From Actinomadura luteofluorescens (GTDB lineage Bacteria > Actinomycetota > Actinomycetes > Streptosporangiales > Streptosporangiaceae): a DNA stretch of 64,000 bases. The notes under the pieces were generated by a model. It was not told the origin of the DNA. It saw only the letters and a list, made by a program, of their open reading frames with translations, and searched no databases. The translations under genes and the position numbers were made by a program. The DNA lies in NCBI RefSeq assembly GCF_013409365.1, contig NZ_JACCBA010000001.1, positions 5,952,001 through 6,016,000 of the forward strand. Direction: 5' to 3'. Numbering within the stretch: the stretch's first letter is position 1; the number at the start of each line of letters is the position of its first letter. Of the stretch, positions 50,342-59,294 are shown one piece after another.

Positions 50342-51678
50342 CCGCCGCGCTGCCCCGGCGGCGGCTCCTCGGCTACGGCGTCGGCTCGATCGGTACCGGC
50401 GTCTTCTCCTCGGTTCCCGGGCTCCTGCTCCTGTACTACCTCACCGACGTCCTCGGCGTGTCCGCGGCGATCGCGGGGGTCGTCCTCGTCGTCCCCAAGG
50501 CGTGGGACGTGCTGCTCAACCCGATCGTCGGCGCCGCCAGCGACCGCGAGGCCGTCCGCACGGGGCGCCGCACCCGCTTCCTGCTGCTGGGCGCGCTGAC
50601 CCTGCCGGTCCTGTTCGCCGCGATGTTCGCCGTCCCGGTCGACTCCCCGGGGTTCGCCGCGACCTGGGCCGGGGTGACGTTCCTGCTGGCCGCCAGCGCG
50701 TTCGCGTGTTTCCAGGTGCCGTATGTGGCGCTGCCCGCGGAGATCTCCGGCGAGCCGTCCGAGCGCGGCCGCGCGATGGCGTGGCGGGTCGTCTGCCTGA
50801 CGGTCGGCATCCTGGTCGCGGGCGGCCTCGCCCCCCTCCTGACCGATTCCGCCGGCGGCGGGCGCGGGGGATACGCCCTGATGGGCGGCGTGATCGGGCT
50901 CATCATGGGCGCGGCGATGGTGGCGAGCACCCTCGCCACCCGCTGGATCCCCTCCCGCCCGGGGCCGCACCCGCTCGGCCTCGTCGCCGCCCTGCGCACC
51001 GCGCGCGGCAACCGGCCGTTCTTCCTGCTGCTCGGCGCGCACGTCGGGAACACCCTCGCCGTCGCGATCATGCTGGCGGGCGCGCCGTACGTCGCGACGT
51101 ACCGGCTGGACGACTACGGGCTCACCTCGGCGATGTTCGTCTGCATGGTCGCGCCGAGCGCGTTCGCGGTCCCGCTGTGGCGGCGGCTGGCGCGCCGGTA
51201 CGGGGAGGTCGGCTGCTACGCGGCGGCGCTGGTGGTGTTCGCCGCGACCGGCGCCGCGGCCTACCCCCTCATCACCTCCACCGCCGGGGTCCTGGCCCTC
51301 AGCGCCCTGGTCGGCGTCTGCTACGCGGCCGTGCAACTGCTTCCGCTGTCGCTGATGCCCGAGACCGTCCACGCCGACGCCGGGCGGACGGGGCACGCCC
51401 AGTCCGGCGCCTTCACCGGGCTGTGGACGGCGGCGGAGACGGGCGCGCTCGCCCTCGGCCCCGGCGTCTTCGCGCTGATCCTGGCCGCCTCGTCGTTCCA
51501 GTCCTCCGACCTGGACACCCCCGTCGTCCAGCCCGAGTCGGCCCTCACCGGGCTGACCGCCGGGTTCACGCTCGTCCCGGCGGCGCTGCTGCTGCTCAGC
51601 CTCCCCCTCCTGCTGGCCTACCGCCGGCGGGCCGCCGTCCACCGCCCGATCGAGGGAACACCGGAACATGCCGTCTGA
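50338..51678 (+). CDS. GPH/MelB-type MFS transporter
   Basis: 446 residues, twelve helices. Helix-two region PKAWDVLLNPIVGAASDREAVRTGRR is the GPH (glycoside-pentoside-hexuronide:cation symporter) signature, shown here only in part (WDVLLNPIVG, TGRRTRFLL). FQVPYVALPAEIS is also typical. Despite the name many members carry other substrates. Overlap with the TetR gene and the lyase-like gene suggests uptake of that enzyme's substrate. Confidence 0.88.
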   Translation: MTAALPRRRLLGYGVGSIGTGVFSSVPGLLLLYYLTDVLGVSAAIAGVVLVVPKAWDVLLNPIVGAASDREAVRTGRRTRFLLLGALTLPVLFAAMFAVPVDSPGFAATWAGVTFLLAASAFACFQVPYVALPAEISGEPSERGRAMAWRVVCLTVGILVAGGLAPLLTDSAGGGRGGYALMGGVIGLIMGAAMVASTLATRWIPSRPGPHPLGLVAALRTARGNRPFFLLLGAHVGNTLAVAIMLAGAPYVATYRLDDYGLTSAMFVCMVAPSAFAVPLWRRLARRYGEVGCYAAALVVFAATGAAAYPLITSTAGVLALSALVGVCYAAVQLLPLSLMPETVHADAGRTGHAQSGAFTGLWTAAETGALALGPGVFALILAASSFQSSDLDTPVVQPESALTGLTAGFTLVPAALLLLSLPLLLAYRRRAAVHRPIEGTPEHAV

Positions 51679-53092
51679 ACGCCTTCCCGAACCCGGCCGC
51701 CCCGGCGCCGACCTGCTCGCCGAACTCGCCCGGCTGCGCGGCGCCGACCTGCCCGTGCGCGGCGGCCAGGTCACCGCCTACGTCTACGACACCGGGCGGG
51801 AGGCCGTGCACGACCTCGCCGCCACCGCCTACCAGGAGATGCTGGAGGTCAACTGCCTGGACCCGACGGCGTTCCCGAGCATCGTCGCGCTCGAACGGCA
51901 GATCGTCGGGTGGGTCGCGGACAAGCTCGGCGGCGGCACCGGCATCTTCACCAGCGGCGGCACCGAGTCGATCATGCTGGCGGTGAAGGCGGCGCGGGAC
52001 GCCCGCCCGGTCGACGGCACGCCCCAGATCGTCCTCCCGGCGACCGCGCACCCCGCGTTCCACAAGGCCGCGCACTACCTCGGCCTTGAGGTCGTGCACG
52101 TCCCCGTCGACGACGCGTTCCGCGCCGACCCGGCCGCGACCGCCGCCGCGCTCACGCCCCGCACGGTGCTTGTCGTGGCCTCGGCGCCGTCCTACCCCCA
52201 GGGCGTCATGGACCCCGTCCCGGAGATCGCCTCCATCGCCGCGTCCGCCGGGGTGCCGTGCCACGTGGACGCCTGCGTCGGCGGCTGGGTGCTTCCCTGG
52301 CTGCGCGACGCCGGACGGGACGTCCCGCCGTTCGACCTGTCCGTGCCCGGCGTCACGTCCCTCTCCTGCGACCTGCACAAGTACGGCTACTCGCCCAAGG
52401 GGGCCTCGGTCGTGCTGTTCGCGGACGAGTCGCTCCGCAGGCGCGCCTACTTCGCGTCCGCGGAATGGCCCGGGTACACCGTCATCAACGCGGGCGTGCA
52501 GAGCAGCAAGAGCGCCGGGCCGCTGGGCGCGGCGTGGGCGACCCTCATGGCGGTCGGCGCGCGCGGCTACCGCGACCTCGCCGAGTCCGCGATGAAGGCG
52601 GCCGAGCGGCTGGCCGCCGGCGTCGCCGAGATCCCGGGCCTGCGGGTGCTCGGCGACCCCGCCGCCCCGCTCGTCGCCGTCGCCTCGACCGACCCGGCGC
52701 TGGACGTGTTCGTCGTCGCCGACGAGGCCCGCGCCCGCGGCTGGTTCTTCCAGCCGCAGCTGTCCTACCAGGGCATCCCGCCGAACCTGCACTTCACGCT
52801 GACCGGCGTCAGCGACGTCGAGGCGCTCCTGGCGGCGCTCGCCGACGCGGTGAAGGCCGCCCGCGAGGCCGGACCGCCGGACGTCCCGTCCGGCCTGGTG
52901 GACGCGCTCGCCGGCCTCGACCTCGACAGCCTCGACGACGCCGGCTTCGCGGGGCTGCTCGCGTCGGTCGGCGTCGACCTCGCGGGCGGCGCGGAACCCG
53001 AGATGGCCATGGTCAACGCCATCCTGGACGCCCTGCCGCCCGCCACCCGCGAGGCCCTCCTGATCCGCTTCCTGTCGGCCCTGTACGCCTGA
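51668..53092 (+). CDS. PLP-dependent lyase/decarboxylase, sphingosine-1-phosphate-lyase-like
   Basis: 474 residues, starting 11 bases inside the transporter gene. Group II fold-type I enzyme: Lys238 in CDLHKYGYSPKG (S1P-lyase style HKYG), Asp201 in HVDACVGG, His128 in TAHPAFHKAAHYLG and SGGTESIMLAVKAAR. The YFASAEWPGYTVINAG stretch (S-x-W-x-G) is likewise S1P-lyase-like. A C-terminal extension of about 90 residues is unusual. It may cleave a phosphorylated long-chain base or decarboxylate an aromatic amino acid; the former fits the motifs better. Confidence 0.83.
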   Translation: MPSERLPEPGRPGADLLAELARLRGADLPVRGGQVTAYVYDTGREAVHDLAATAYQEMLEVNCLDPTAFPSIVALERQIVGWVADKLGGGTGIFTSGGTESIMLAVKAARDARPVDGTPQIVLPATAHPAFHKAAHYLGLEVVHVPVDDAFRADPAATAAALTPRTVLVVASAPSYPQGVMDPVPEIASIAASAGVPCHVDACVGGWVLPWLRDAGRDVPPFDLSVPGVTSLSCDLHKYGYSPKGASVVLFADESLRRRAYFASAEWPGYTVINAGVQSSKSAGPLGAAWATLMAVGARGYRDLAESAMKAAERLAAGVAEIPGLRVLGDPAAPLVAVASTDPALDVFVVADEARARGWFFQPQLSYQGIPPNLHFTLTGVSDVEALLAALADAVKAAREAGPPDVPSGLVDALAGLDLDSLDDAGFAGLLASVGVDLAGGAEPEMAMVNAILDALPPATREALLIRFLSALYA

Positions 53093-53108
53093 GCCGTAGG
53101 CTGGGGGT

Positions 53109-53861
53109 GTGCTGATTCATCGCGGGCCTCTCCATCCGGCCCTCGATCCGTTCGTCGCGGGCCTCGGCTATTCCGAGTCGCGCGGCCCCGTCGTTCGCGA
53201 GCAGTCCATCCCGACCGGTTGCGCCCAACTGTTCGTCAACCTGTACGCCGACGCGTTCACCGGCGGAGCCGGTGGAGCCGCGGTCCTCGGCGCGACGTCG
53301 CGGCCCTCCGTGATCGACACGGAGGACCAGCGCGCCATCGCCTGGGTCGCGTTCAAGCCCGGCGGCGCGTTCCCCTTCTTCCCGCCGGAGCCCGGGCTGG
53401 TCGTCCTGGGGGATCTCTGGGGCCGCGCCGGGGCGGTCGTGCGGGAACGGCTCCTGGAGGCAGGCGGCCCCACCGAGATCCTGGACACGCTGGAGTCGGT
53501 CCTTCTCGAAGCGGGCGACCTGCACCCCGACCCCGCTCTGGGTGCCGCGGTCTCGGCGCTCGACCGGGGCGTCCCCGTCGGCGAGGTGACCGATCGGCTC
53601 GGCTTCACCCGCAAGCGCCTCATCGGGCTCTTCCACGACCGCGTCGGCCTGACGCCCAAGCGGTTCTCCCGCGTGCGGCGGTTCCAGCGCACGCTCCGGC
53701 GGATACCGTACGACCGGCCTGCCGACTGGGCGGAGCTCGCGTCCACCTGCGGTTACGCCGACCAGTCGCATCTGATCCGCGACTTCCGCGACATCGCCGG
53801 GCTACGGCCGTCCGAGTACCGTCCCCGTTCCCCCGACCAGCCCAACCACGTGCCGCTCTGA
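53109..53861 (+). CDS. AraC-family transcriptional regulator (DUF6597-type N-terminus)
   Basis: 250 residues, GTG 53109. N-terminal domain with RGPLHPALDPFVAGLGY and GAQLF-like GCAQLFVNLY, AFKPGGAFPFF. C-terminal AraC double HTH: VGEVTDRLGFTRKRLIGLFH, GLTPKRFSRVRRFQ, ASTCGYADQSHLIRDFRDIAG. It precedes a VOC gene by 49 bases, the common AraC-VOC pairing. Confidence 0.92.
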   Translation: MLIHRGPLHPALDPFVAGLGYSESRGPVVREQSIPTGCAQLFVNLYADAFTGGAGGAAVLGATSRPSVIDTEDQRAIAWVAFKPGGAFPFFPPEPGLVVLGDLWGRAGAVVRERLLEAGGPTEILDTLESVLLEAGDLHPDPALGAAVSALDRGVPVGEVTDRLGFTRKRLIGLFHDRVGLTPKRFSRVRRFQRTLRRIPYDRPADWAELASTCGYADQSHLIRDFRDIAGLRPSEYRPRSPDQPNHVPL

Positions 53862-53910
53862 GGGAAATTCGTCCAATACGGGGCACGTGGGCGGCCCGCA
53901 CGATGGTGTC

Positions 53911-54291
53911 ATGAACCTCTTCCCGAAACTCGTCGTCGACGACGCGAGCCGGGCCGTCGAGTTCTACACGACGGTGCTGGGCCTCCAGGAGACCGAACGC
54001 TTCGAGACACCGGACGAAAAGATCGTCCACGTCCGGCTGGTCCACGGGGACGTCCAGCTCACGCTCAAGGACGAGGACGCCGTCGACGCCGGGCCGACCG
54101 CTCTCGGCCTCGACCGCTCACCCGTGATCATAAATCTCGACGTGGCCGACCCCGACGCGGTCGCTTCCCGCATGGAGGCGGGAGGGGCGACGGTGATCTA
54201 CCCCGTCGAGGACCACCCGTACGGCCGCATGGGCCGGCTCCGCGACCCGTTCGGCCACGTCTGGATCGTCCGCCGGCTCGACGGCGGATGA
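53911..54291 (+). CDS. VOC-family (glyoxalase/bleomycin-resistance) protein
   Basis: 126 residues from ATG 53911. Two beta-alpha-beta-beta-beta modules: FPKLVVDDASRAVEFYTTVLGL and VIYPVEDHPYGRMGRLRDPFGHVWIV. The metal ligands of the family are partly present (Glu/His near strand ends, GHVW). Co-directional with AraC, of the PhnB-like class; probably binds a small ligand or metal substrate. Confidence 0.9.
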   Translation: MNLFPKLVVDDASRAVEFYTTVLGLQETERFETPDEKIVHVRLVHGDVQLTLKDEDAVDAGPTALGLDRSPVIINLDVADPDAVASRMEAGGATVIYPVEDHPYGRMGRLRDPFGHVWIVRRLDGG

Positions 54292-54307
54292 CCCGGCCCG
54301 GCCAGGA

Positions 54308-54345
54308 CATGCGCGGGGCGGCACACATGTGCCGTCCCGCGCATG
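54308..54345. terminator. bidirectional hairpin
   Basis: An 18-bp stem (CATGCGCGGGGCGGCACA with its complement, one G-T pair) and two-base loop after the VOC gene. It is followed at 54426-54446 by a second hairpin (CGCCCGCG-cccga-CGCGGGCG) serving the convergent carboxypeptidase gene. Confidence 0.85.
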
Positions 54346-54455
54346 CCGGTGCCGGTGCCGGACGGGCGGCAGGTCAGGCACGGAAGGTGCGCCGGCCTGG
54401 GTCCGGCGGACTTCTACCAGCTGGCCGCCCGCGCCCGACGCGGGCGCCGCCGGGC

Positions 54456-56981
54456 CTAGCCGAGGCGTGTCAGGCGCTTGACGATGGACGGGGGGCGCCC
54501 CGTGCCGACCTTCACCGGGACGCGCGCGGCGCCCGCGTCCACGACACCGGCCCTGGCGCCGCGCTCGGGCTCGGCGGGCGGGTCGCCGTCGAACCCGACG
54601 CGCACGGTCAGGCCGGGCCAGCCGACGACGTTCACCGGAGCCTCGGCCGTCAGCGCCTTCCGGCCGCCGAGGCCGTCGTCGAGCCAGGCGACCGTCTGCC
54701 CCGGGCGCGCCAGCGGCACCGCGACCATGGCCTGCTCGGCCGCGACGAGGATGCCCTCCGCCGTGTTGACGGCGTCCGCCGCGCTGGGGGAGCGCTGCCC
54801 CATCACCGCGCCCACGATCAGGGTCTGCGCGCCGCCGACGTTCCGCCGCGCGGCGAACACGAAGTTCCCGCCCGCCGCGTCCGTGTACCCGGTCTTGCCG
54901 CCGACCACGCCGTTGCGCCCCAGGATGAAGTTGCCGCCCTGGCGCGGGGAGCCGCCGCCGTCCGGCACGTACATCCGGTTGTTCACGATCTCGCTGAACG
55001 TGGGGATCTCCATGGCCGCCCGCAGCAGCTTCACCTGGTCGGCGGCCGTGCTGACGGTGCCGGAGTGGTAGCCGCTCGGGTCGGTGTAGCGCGTGGCGGT
55101 CATGCCCAGCCGCTGCGCCGCGGCGTTCATCTTCGCCACGAACGCCTGATCGCTCCCGGAGTCCCAGCGCGCCAGCTCGTGCGCCACGTCGTTCGCCGAG
55201 ATGATGAGCAGGGCCTCCAGCGCCTTGCGCTGCGTCAGCCGCTGGTTCGCCGTGACGCCGAGCAGCGACTCGCCGCGCCGCTTGCGCGCCGGGATCTGCG
55301 CCGCCGCCTGCGGCGACACCGTCAGCACCGGCCCCGCCTCGCCGGTCTTCAGCGGGTGCTCGCTCAGGTAGACGTAGGCCGTCATCACCTTCGCGACGCT
55401 CGCCGTGGGCGTCGGGACCGCGCCGCCCGACGAGCCCATCGTGCCGAGCCCGTCGACGTAGAGGACCGCCTGGCCCACCGCGGGCCACGGCAGCACGGGC
55501 GCCTGACCGGGGAAGGTGTGGCTCGACGCGAGCGTCAGCCGCACCGTCGGGTCGGGCGGTGGCCGCAGCAGCTGCCCGGCCACGACCCCGGCCACGAGGA
55601 CCAGCATGGCCGCGACGACGACGAGCCAGCGCCGCTTGCCCTTCCGCTTCCCCGTTACGGCGGGCGCGGCCGGAGGCGTCGGCTGGACCGGCTGAGGCGA
55701 TGGTGCCGGTGGTGCCGGTGGCGCCGGTGGGGCCGTCCCGTCCCAGGGCACGCTCCACTGCCCGGACGTCCGCGCGGTCGGAGCCGGAACCGAGGCCTCC
55801 CAGGGCCCGCCCTGCGAAAGATCCGGCAGCCGCTCGACCCGCGTAGGCCCGGCGGACGAAGGGGCGCCGCCGCGGACGTCGCCGGGCGCCTCCGGCCACA
55901 TGGCCGGTGCGGCCGCGGCCTGGGGACGTTCGGCCTCGGGCTGCGCGGGCGGCCGCTGCGGGGCGGGCAGCGCCCGGTCGGCCCGCGTCTCCTGGACGTC
56001 GCGGGACTGTTCCTGGTGTTGCGGCGGTGCGGGGGCGGTGCGCGGGGCCGCGCCCTGGGGGCGTCCCGTCTCAGGAGGCGCGGTGCGCCGGGCGGGGGCG
56101 GGCGGGGCCGCGTTGGCGCGCGCCTCGTGGACATCGCCCGGCGTTTCCTGCTGGGCGGGCGCCCTTGGGGGGCGTTCCCTCTCGGGACGTGGCGCCTGCC
56201 GTGACGGAGTCGCTGGTGCCGCGCCGGCAGGGGCCTCGCGGACGTTGCCGGGCGTGTCCTGCTGCGCCGCCGGCGCGGGCGCGTCTTGCGGACGTCCCGC
56301 GTCGGGCGGCCCTGGCCGCGCCCGCTTGCCGCGCGATTCGTAGAAGTCGCCGGGGTGTTCCTGCTCTGCCTCCGGCTCGGGCGCGCCCTGAGGGTGTTCG
56401 GTCGCGGGGCGTATCGCGTGGCGGCCGCTGCTTCGGGGCGTCGTGGCCTGTGGTGGGGCGTTGCCGGGCTTCGGGGGCGCGGCATGGCGCGCTGCCTGGG
56501 CGGTGCGCGCCTCGCTGGTGCGCTCCTGCTGTTGCGGCGGCGTGGGGTCGTCCTCGGGAGACTCCTCCGCCGGGGAGGCGGCGTCGTCCTCCTGGGCGGG
56601 CTCCTCGTCCTGGGCGGACTGGGACGTGGGGCGCCAGGGCTCGGTCTCCGGGGGTGGAGGAGCGGCGGCGGAAGGAGCCTTCTGCTCAGGCTCCTCGTCC
56701 GGGGGAGGAGGCGTGAACTGGACGTACCAGGTGGGGCCCGCCGGTTCCTCGGGCGCCTCGTCGCCGACCTCGTCGCCGACCTCCTCGGCGGTTTCCTCGG
56801 CGGTTTCCTCGACGACTTCCTCGGCGGCGGCCTCGTCGGTCTCCTCGCCGGGCTCGTCCTGCGGCTTGGCGGGACGGCGGACGGCGATGTCCGGGCGGGT
56901 CAGGTTGACCTTCACCGGCACGCTGAACTCGGCGGTTCTGTTGCGCGCCGGTTCCGCGTCAAGCTCGGCGTCGTCGCCCAC
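54456..56981 (-). CDS. DD-carboxypeptidase (serine type) with long disordered cytoplasmic domain
   Basis: 841 residues from GTG 56981 behind AGAGGGGG. Residues 1-445 are cytoplasmic and disordered: an acidic Glu stretch (about 43-80), then Pro/Ala/Gln-rich repeats of 35-45 residues beginning near 209, 244, 280, 326 and 366 with the core PGDVxE. One membrane helix (452-472). The extracellular D-Ala-D-Ala carboxypeptidase domain at about 480-760 has Ser528-x2-Lys531 (SVAK), Ser595-Ala-Asn597 and Lys696-Thr-Gly. It trims the peptidoglycan pentapeptide. Divergent from an ECF sigma factor that may regulate it. Confidence 0.9.
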   Translation of the reverse strand: MGDDAELDAEPARNRTAEFSVPVKVNLTRPDIAVRRPAKPQDEPGEETDEAAAEEVVEETAEETAEEVGDEVGDEAPEEPAGPTWYVQFTPPPPDEEPEQKAPSAAAPPPPETEPWRPTSQSAQDEEPAQEDDAASPAEESPEDDPTPPQQQERTSEARTAQAARHAAPPKPGNAPPQATTPRSSGRHAIRPATEHPQGAPEPEAEQEHPGDFYESRGKRARPGPPDAGRPQDAPAPAAQQDTPGNVREAPAGAAPATPSRQAPRPERERPPRAPAQQETPGDVHEARANAAPPAPARRTAPPETGRPQGAAPRTAPAPPQHQEQSRDVQETRADRALPAPQRPPAQPEAERPQAAAAPAMWPEAPGDVRGGAPSSAGPTRVERLPDLSQGGPWEASVPAPTARTSGQWSVPWDGTAPPAPPAPPAPSPQPVQPTPPAAPAVTGKRKGKRRWLVVVAAMLVLVAGVVAGQLLRPPPDPTVRLTLASSHTFPGQAPVLPWPAVGQAVLYVDGLGTMGSSGGAVPTPTASVAKVMTAYVYLSEHPLKTGEAGPVLTVSPQAAAQIPARKRRGESLLGVTANQRLTQRKALEALLIISANDVAHELARWDSGSDQAFVAKMNAAAQRLGMTATRYTDPSGYHSGTVSTAADQVKLLRAAMEIPTFSEIVNNRMYVPDGGGSPRQGGNFILGRNGVVGGKTGYTDAAGGNFVFAARRNVGGAQTLIVGAVMGQRSPSAADAVNTAEGILVAAEQAMVAVPLARPGQTVAWLDDGLGGRKALTAEAPVNVVGWPGLTVRVGFDGDPPAEPERGARAGVVDAGAARVPVKVGTGRPPSIVKRLTRLG

Positions 56982-57192
56982 GTGCAGACCCCCTCTGCTC
57001 GTCCCTGACAGGCGGCGGAGCGGTCCTGCCGACAACCCCGTGCATCTAGAGGATGCGCATTTTATCGGGAAGGTTCGCCAGGATCCGTATCCGCGCGCCG
57101 TGTCGCGTGAACCTTGGACGCGGGTTGCGGAGATACATCGCTGACAACGTCCCCGCATGGGAAGGCCCGGTGCGCATGCCATGGTGGCCGCG

Positions 57193-57774
57193 ATGACCGT
57201 TCCCCCGACGGCCCGGGAGTGCGACGCCGCTCTCATCGAGAGCTCGCTCGCCGACCCCGAGGCGTTCGCCGCGCTGTTCGACCGCTACTCGGCGATGCTC
57301 TACCGGTACGTCTCCCGCAGGCTCGGGCCGGAGGCGGCCGAGGACGTCGTCGGGGAGACGTTCCTGGTCGCGTTCAGCAAGCGGAGCCGTTACGACCTGG
57401 AGCAGCGGGACGCGCGGCCGTGGCTGTTCGGCATCGCGACGAAGCTGGTCGCGCGGCACCACCGGGCGGAGGCCGCGCGCTACCGGGCGCTGCGGCGCAG
57501 CCCCGTGGACGGTCCGGTGGAGGGGCCCGACGAGCGCGTCGCGGCGGGGGTGACCGCGTCGGCGACGCGTCCCGCGCTGGCGGCGGCCTTGTCCGGTCTG
57601 GCGCGCCGCGACCTGGACGTCCTTCTGCTGGTGGCCTGGGGCGACCTGTCCTACGAGGAGGCGGCGCGGGCCCTCGGCATCCCGGTCGGCACGGTCCGCT
57701 CCCGCCTCAACCGGGCGCGGCGCAAGGTGCGCGCGGCGCTCGGCGACACCGACCCGACGCGCGAGGAGGCGTGA
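57193..57774 (+). CDS. ECF-type RNA polymerase sigma factor
   Basis: 193 residues from ATG 57193; ATG 57181 or 57157 are possible. Region 2: ALFDRYSAMLYRYVSRRLGPEAAEDVVGETFLVAF (in part). Region 4: ALSGLARRDLDVLLL, LSYEEAARALGIPVGTVRSRLNRAR. It is coupled with the LCP gene two bases after its stop and divergent from the carboxypeptidase, so an envelope-stress regulon is likely. No classical anti-sigma (ZAS) gene follows. Confidence 0.92.
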   Translation: MTVPPTARECDAALIESSLADPEAFAALFDRYSAMLYRYVSRRLGPEAAEDVVGETFLVAFSKRSRYDLEQRDARPWLFGIATKLVARHHRAEAARYRALRRSPVDGPVEGPDERVAAGVTASATRPALAAALSGLARRDLDVLLLVAWGDLSYEEAARALGIPVGTVRSRLNRARRKVRAALGDTDPTREEA

Positions 57775-57776
57775 CC

Positions 57777-58793
57777 GTGGACGACCTGGACCTGATCCGC
57801 GACCTCGGCCGCGACCTGGAGCACGAGCCGCCGCCGTCCCTCGCCCGGCAGCGGACCCGGCTGCTGGACGAGACCCGCCGCGGCACCCGGTGGACGACGG
57901 CGCTGCGGTGGACGGGCACGCTGCGCTGGACGCTGCTCGGCGTGGTCGCGGCGGTGACGGCCGCGGCGATCCTCGTCCCGGCGGTCCTGCTGCACGGGGG
58001 CGGCGCGCCGCCCGCGGCGGGCCGCTCGACCGCGCCCGCCGCCGCCAGGGCGCTGAACGTACTGGTCATCGGGCTGGACGCCCGCTACGGCGGGCCGCCG
58101 CGCTCGGACACCCTGATGCTCGTCCACGTCCCCGCCGACCGGAAGAGGCCGCAGGTCATGAGCATCCCGCGGGACGTGCTCGTGCGGATCCCCGCCTGCG
58201 GCCGGACCCCGGCACGGCAGGCGACGGTCAACACGGCGTTCCCGCTGGGCGGCGCCGCGTGCACGCGCAGGACGGTGGAGGCGCTGACCGGCGTCCGGAT
58301 CGACCAGACCGTGGTGATCGACTTCGGCGGGTTCAAGCGGGTGGTGGACGCGCTCGGCGGGGTCGAGGTGACGCTGCCCACGGCGGTGAACGATCCCAGG
58401 TCGGGGCTGGTCCTGCCCGCGGGGCGGCACTGGCTGAACGGGACGCAGGCGCTCGCCTACGTCCGGGTCAGGCACGGCCTCGGAGACGGCTCGGACCTGG
58501 ACCGCGTCAAACGCCAGCAGCGGTTCCTCGCCTCGCTGGCGCGCCAGGCCAAGGCGGTCATGGCGAAGGACCCGGTGAGGTTCGCGCGCTTCCTCGCCGT
58601 CGCGGCCGACTCGGTCGGGAGCACACCGAAGCTGGACGCCGGGACGCTGCGCACGCTCGCGCGCGGGTTCGACGGGAGCGGCGGGGTCGCCGCGGCCACG
58701 ATCCCGGTCCGTCCCGCGCCCTCGGACCCGAACCGTCTCGTGGTGGACGAGGCCGCCGCCCGGAAGGTGCTCGCGCCGTTCCGGACGCGATGA
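57777..58793 (+). CDS. LytR-CpsA-Psr (LCP) family cell-wall polymer ligase
   Basis: 338 residues from GTG 57777 with GAGGAGG seven bases before it; GTG 57771 overlapping the sigma stop is too close. Cytosolic N-terminus about 45 residues (DLIRDLGRDLEHEPPPSLARQR), one membrane helix (about 47-68), then the LCP domain: VLVIGLDAR, RSDTLMLVHV, VMSIPRDV, VDALGGVEVTL, GTQALAYVRVRH and DLDRVKRQQ. The Arg and Asp residues that bind the polyprenyl pyrophosphate head are present. It transfers teichoic acid-, arabinogalactan- or capsule-like polymers to peptidoglycan. Confidence 0.93.
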   Translation: MDDLDLIRDLGRDLEHEPPPSLARQRTRLLDETRRGTRWTTALRWTGTLRWTLLGVVAAVTAAAILVPAVLLHGGGAPPAAGRSTAPAAARALNVLVIGLDARYGGPPRSDTLMLVHVPADRKRPQVMSIPRDVLVRIPACGRTPARQATVNTAFPLGGAACTRRTVEALTGVRIDQTVVIDFGGFKRVVDALGGVEVTLPTAVNDPRSGLVLPAGRHWLNGTQALAYVRVRHGLGDGSDLDRVKRQQRFLASLARQAKAVMAKDPVRFARFLAVAADSVGSTPKLDAGTLRTLARGFDGSGGVAAATIPVRPAPSDPNRLVVDEAAARKVLAPFRTR

Positions 58794-58865
58794 GTGATCC
58801 CAATTCTGACGGGTAGGGGCCGCATCGCCCCCGGCTACGACCCACGAGCAAGGAGTGTGTGAGCG

Positions 58866-59294
58866 ATGGCCACGAAAGTCCGCGACATCATGACCGGCTC
58901 GCCGACGTCGGTGTCGCCGGAGCTCGACATCGTGACCGTGGCGCGTGCGATGCGCGACGAGCAGATCGGTGCGGTCCTGGTGGCCGAGGGCGACGACCTG
59001 AAGGGCGTCGTCACCGACCGCGACCTGGTGGTGCGCGGGCTCGCCGCGGGCGGCGACCCCGCCCAGGTCAAGATCGGCGGGATCGCCAGCAAGGTCACCG
59101 CGACGGTGCGGCCGGACGACTCCACCGAGAAGGCGGCGCAGATCATGCGCGAGCGGTCCGTGCGGCGGCTTCCCGTCCTGGAGGACGGCCGTCCGGTGGG
59201 CATCGTGTCCATCCGCGACCTGGCGAGCGGGGCGAGCGGTGAGGACGCGGCGGCGGCGCTCGCCGACATCGGCGCGGCGCGTTCCACCACCTGA
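58866..59294 (+). CDS. CBS-domain protein
   Basis: 142 residues, AGGAG before ATG 58866. Two CBS motifs at about 8-63 (VRDIMTGSPTSVSPEL, AVLVAEGDDLKGVVTDRDL) and 72-128 (VTATVRPDDSTEKAAQIM, RRLPVLEDGRPVGIVSIRDL). Such two-CBS proteins bind adenine nucleotides and are often stress-induced. Function in this cluster unknown. Its stop lies inside the first unit of a 16-bp repeat. Confidence 0.93.
   Translation: MATKVRDIMTGSPTSVSPELDIVTVARAMRDEQIGAVLVAEGDDLKGVVTDRDLVVRGLAAGGDPAQVKIGGIASKVTATVRPDDSTEKAAQIMRERSVRRLPVLEDGRPVGIVSIRDLASGASGEDAAAALADIGAARSTT

Noticed and set aside
58794..58865. SigB-like GGGTA promoter before the CBS gene
   Set aside because: GGGTA is present at about 58811 but no matching GTTT-type -35 lies at the right distance.
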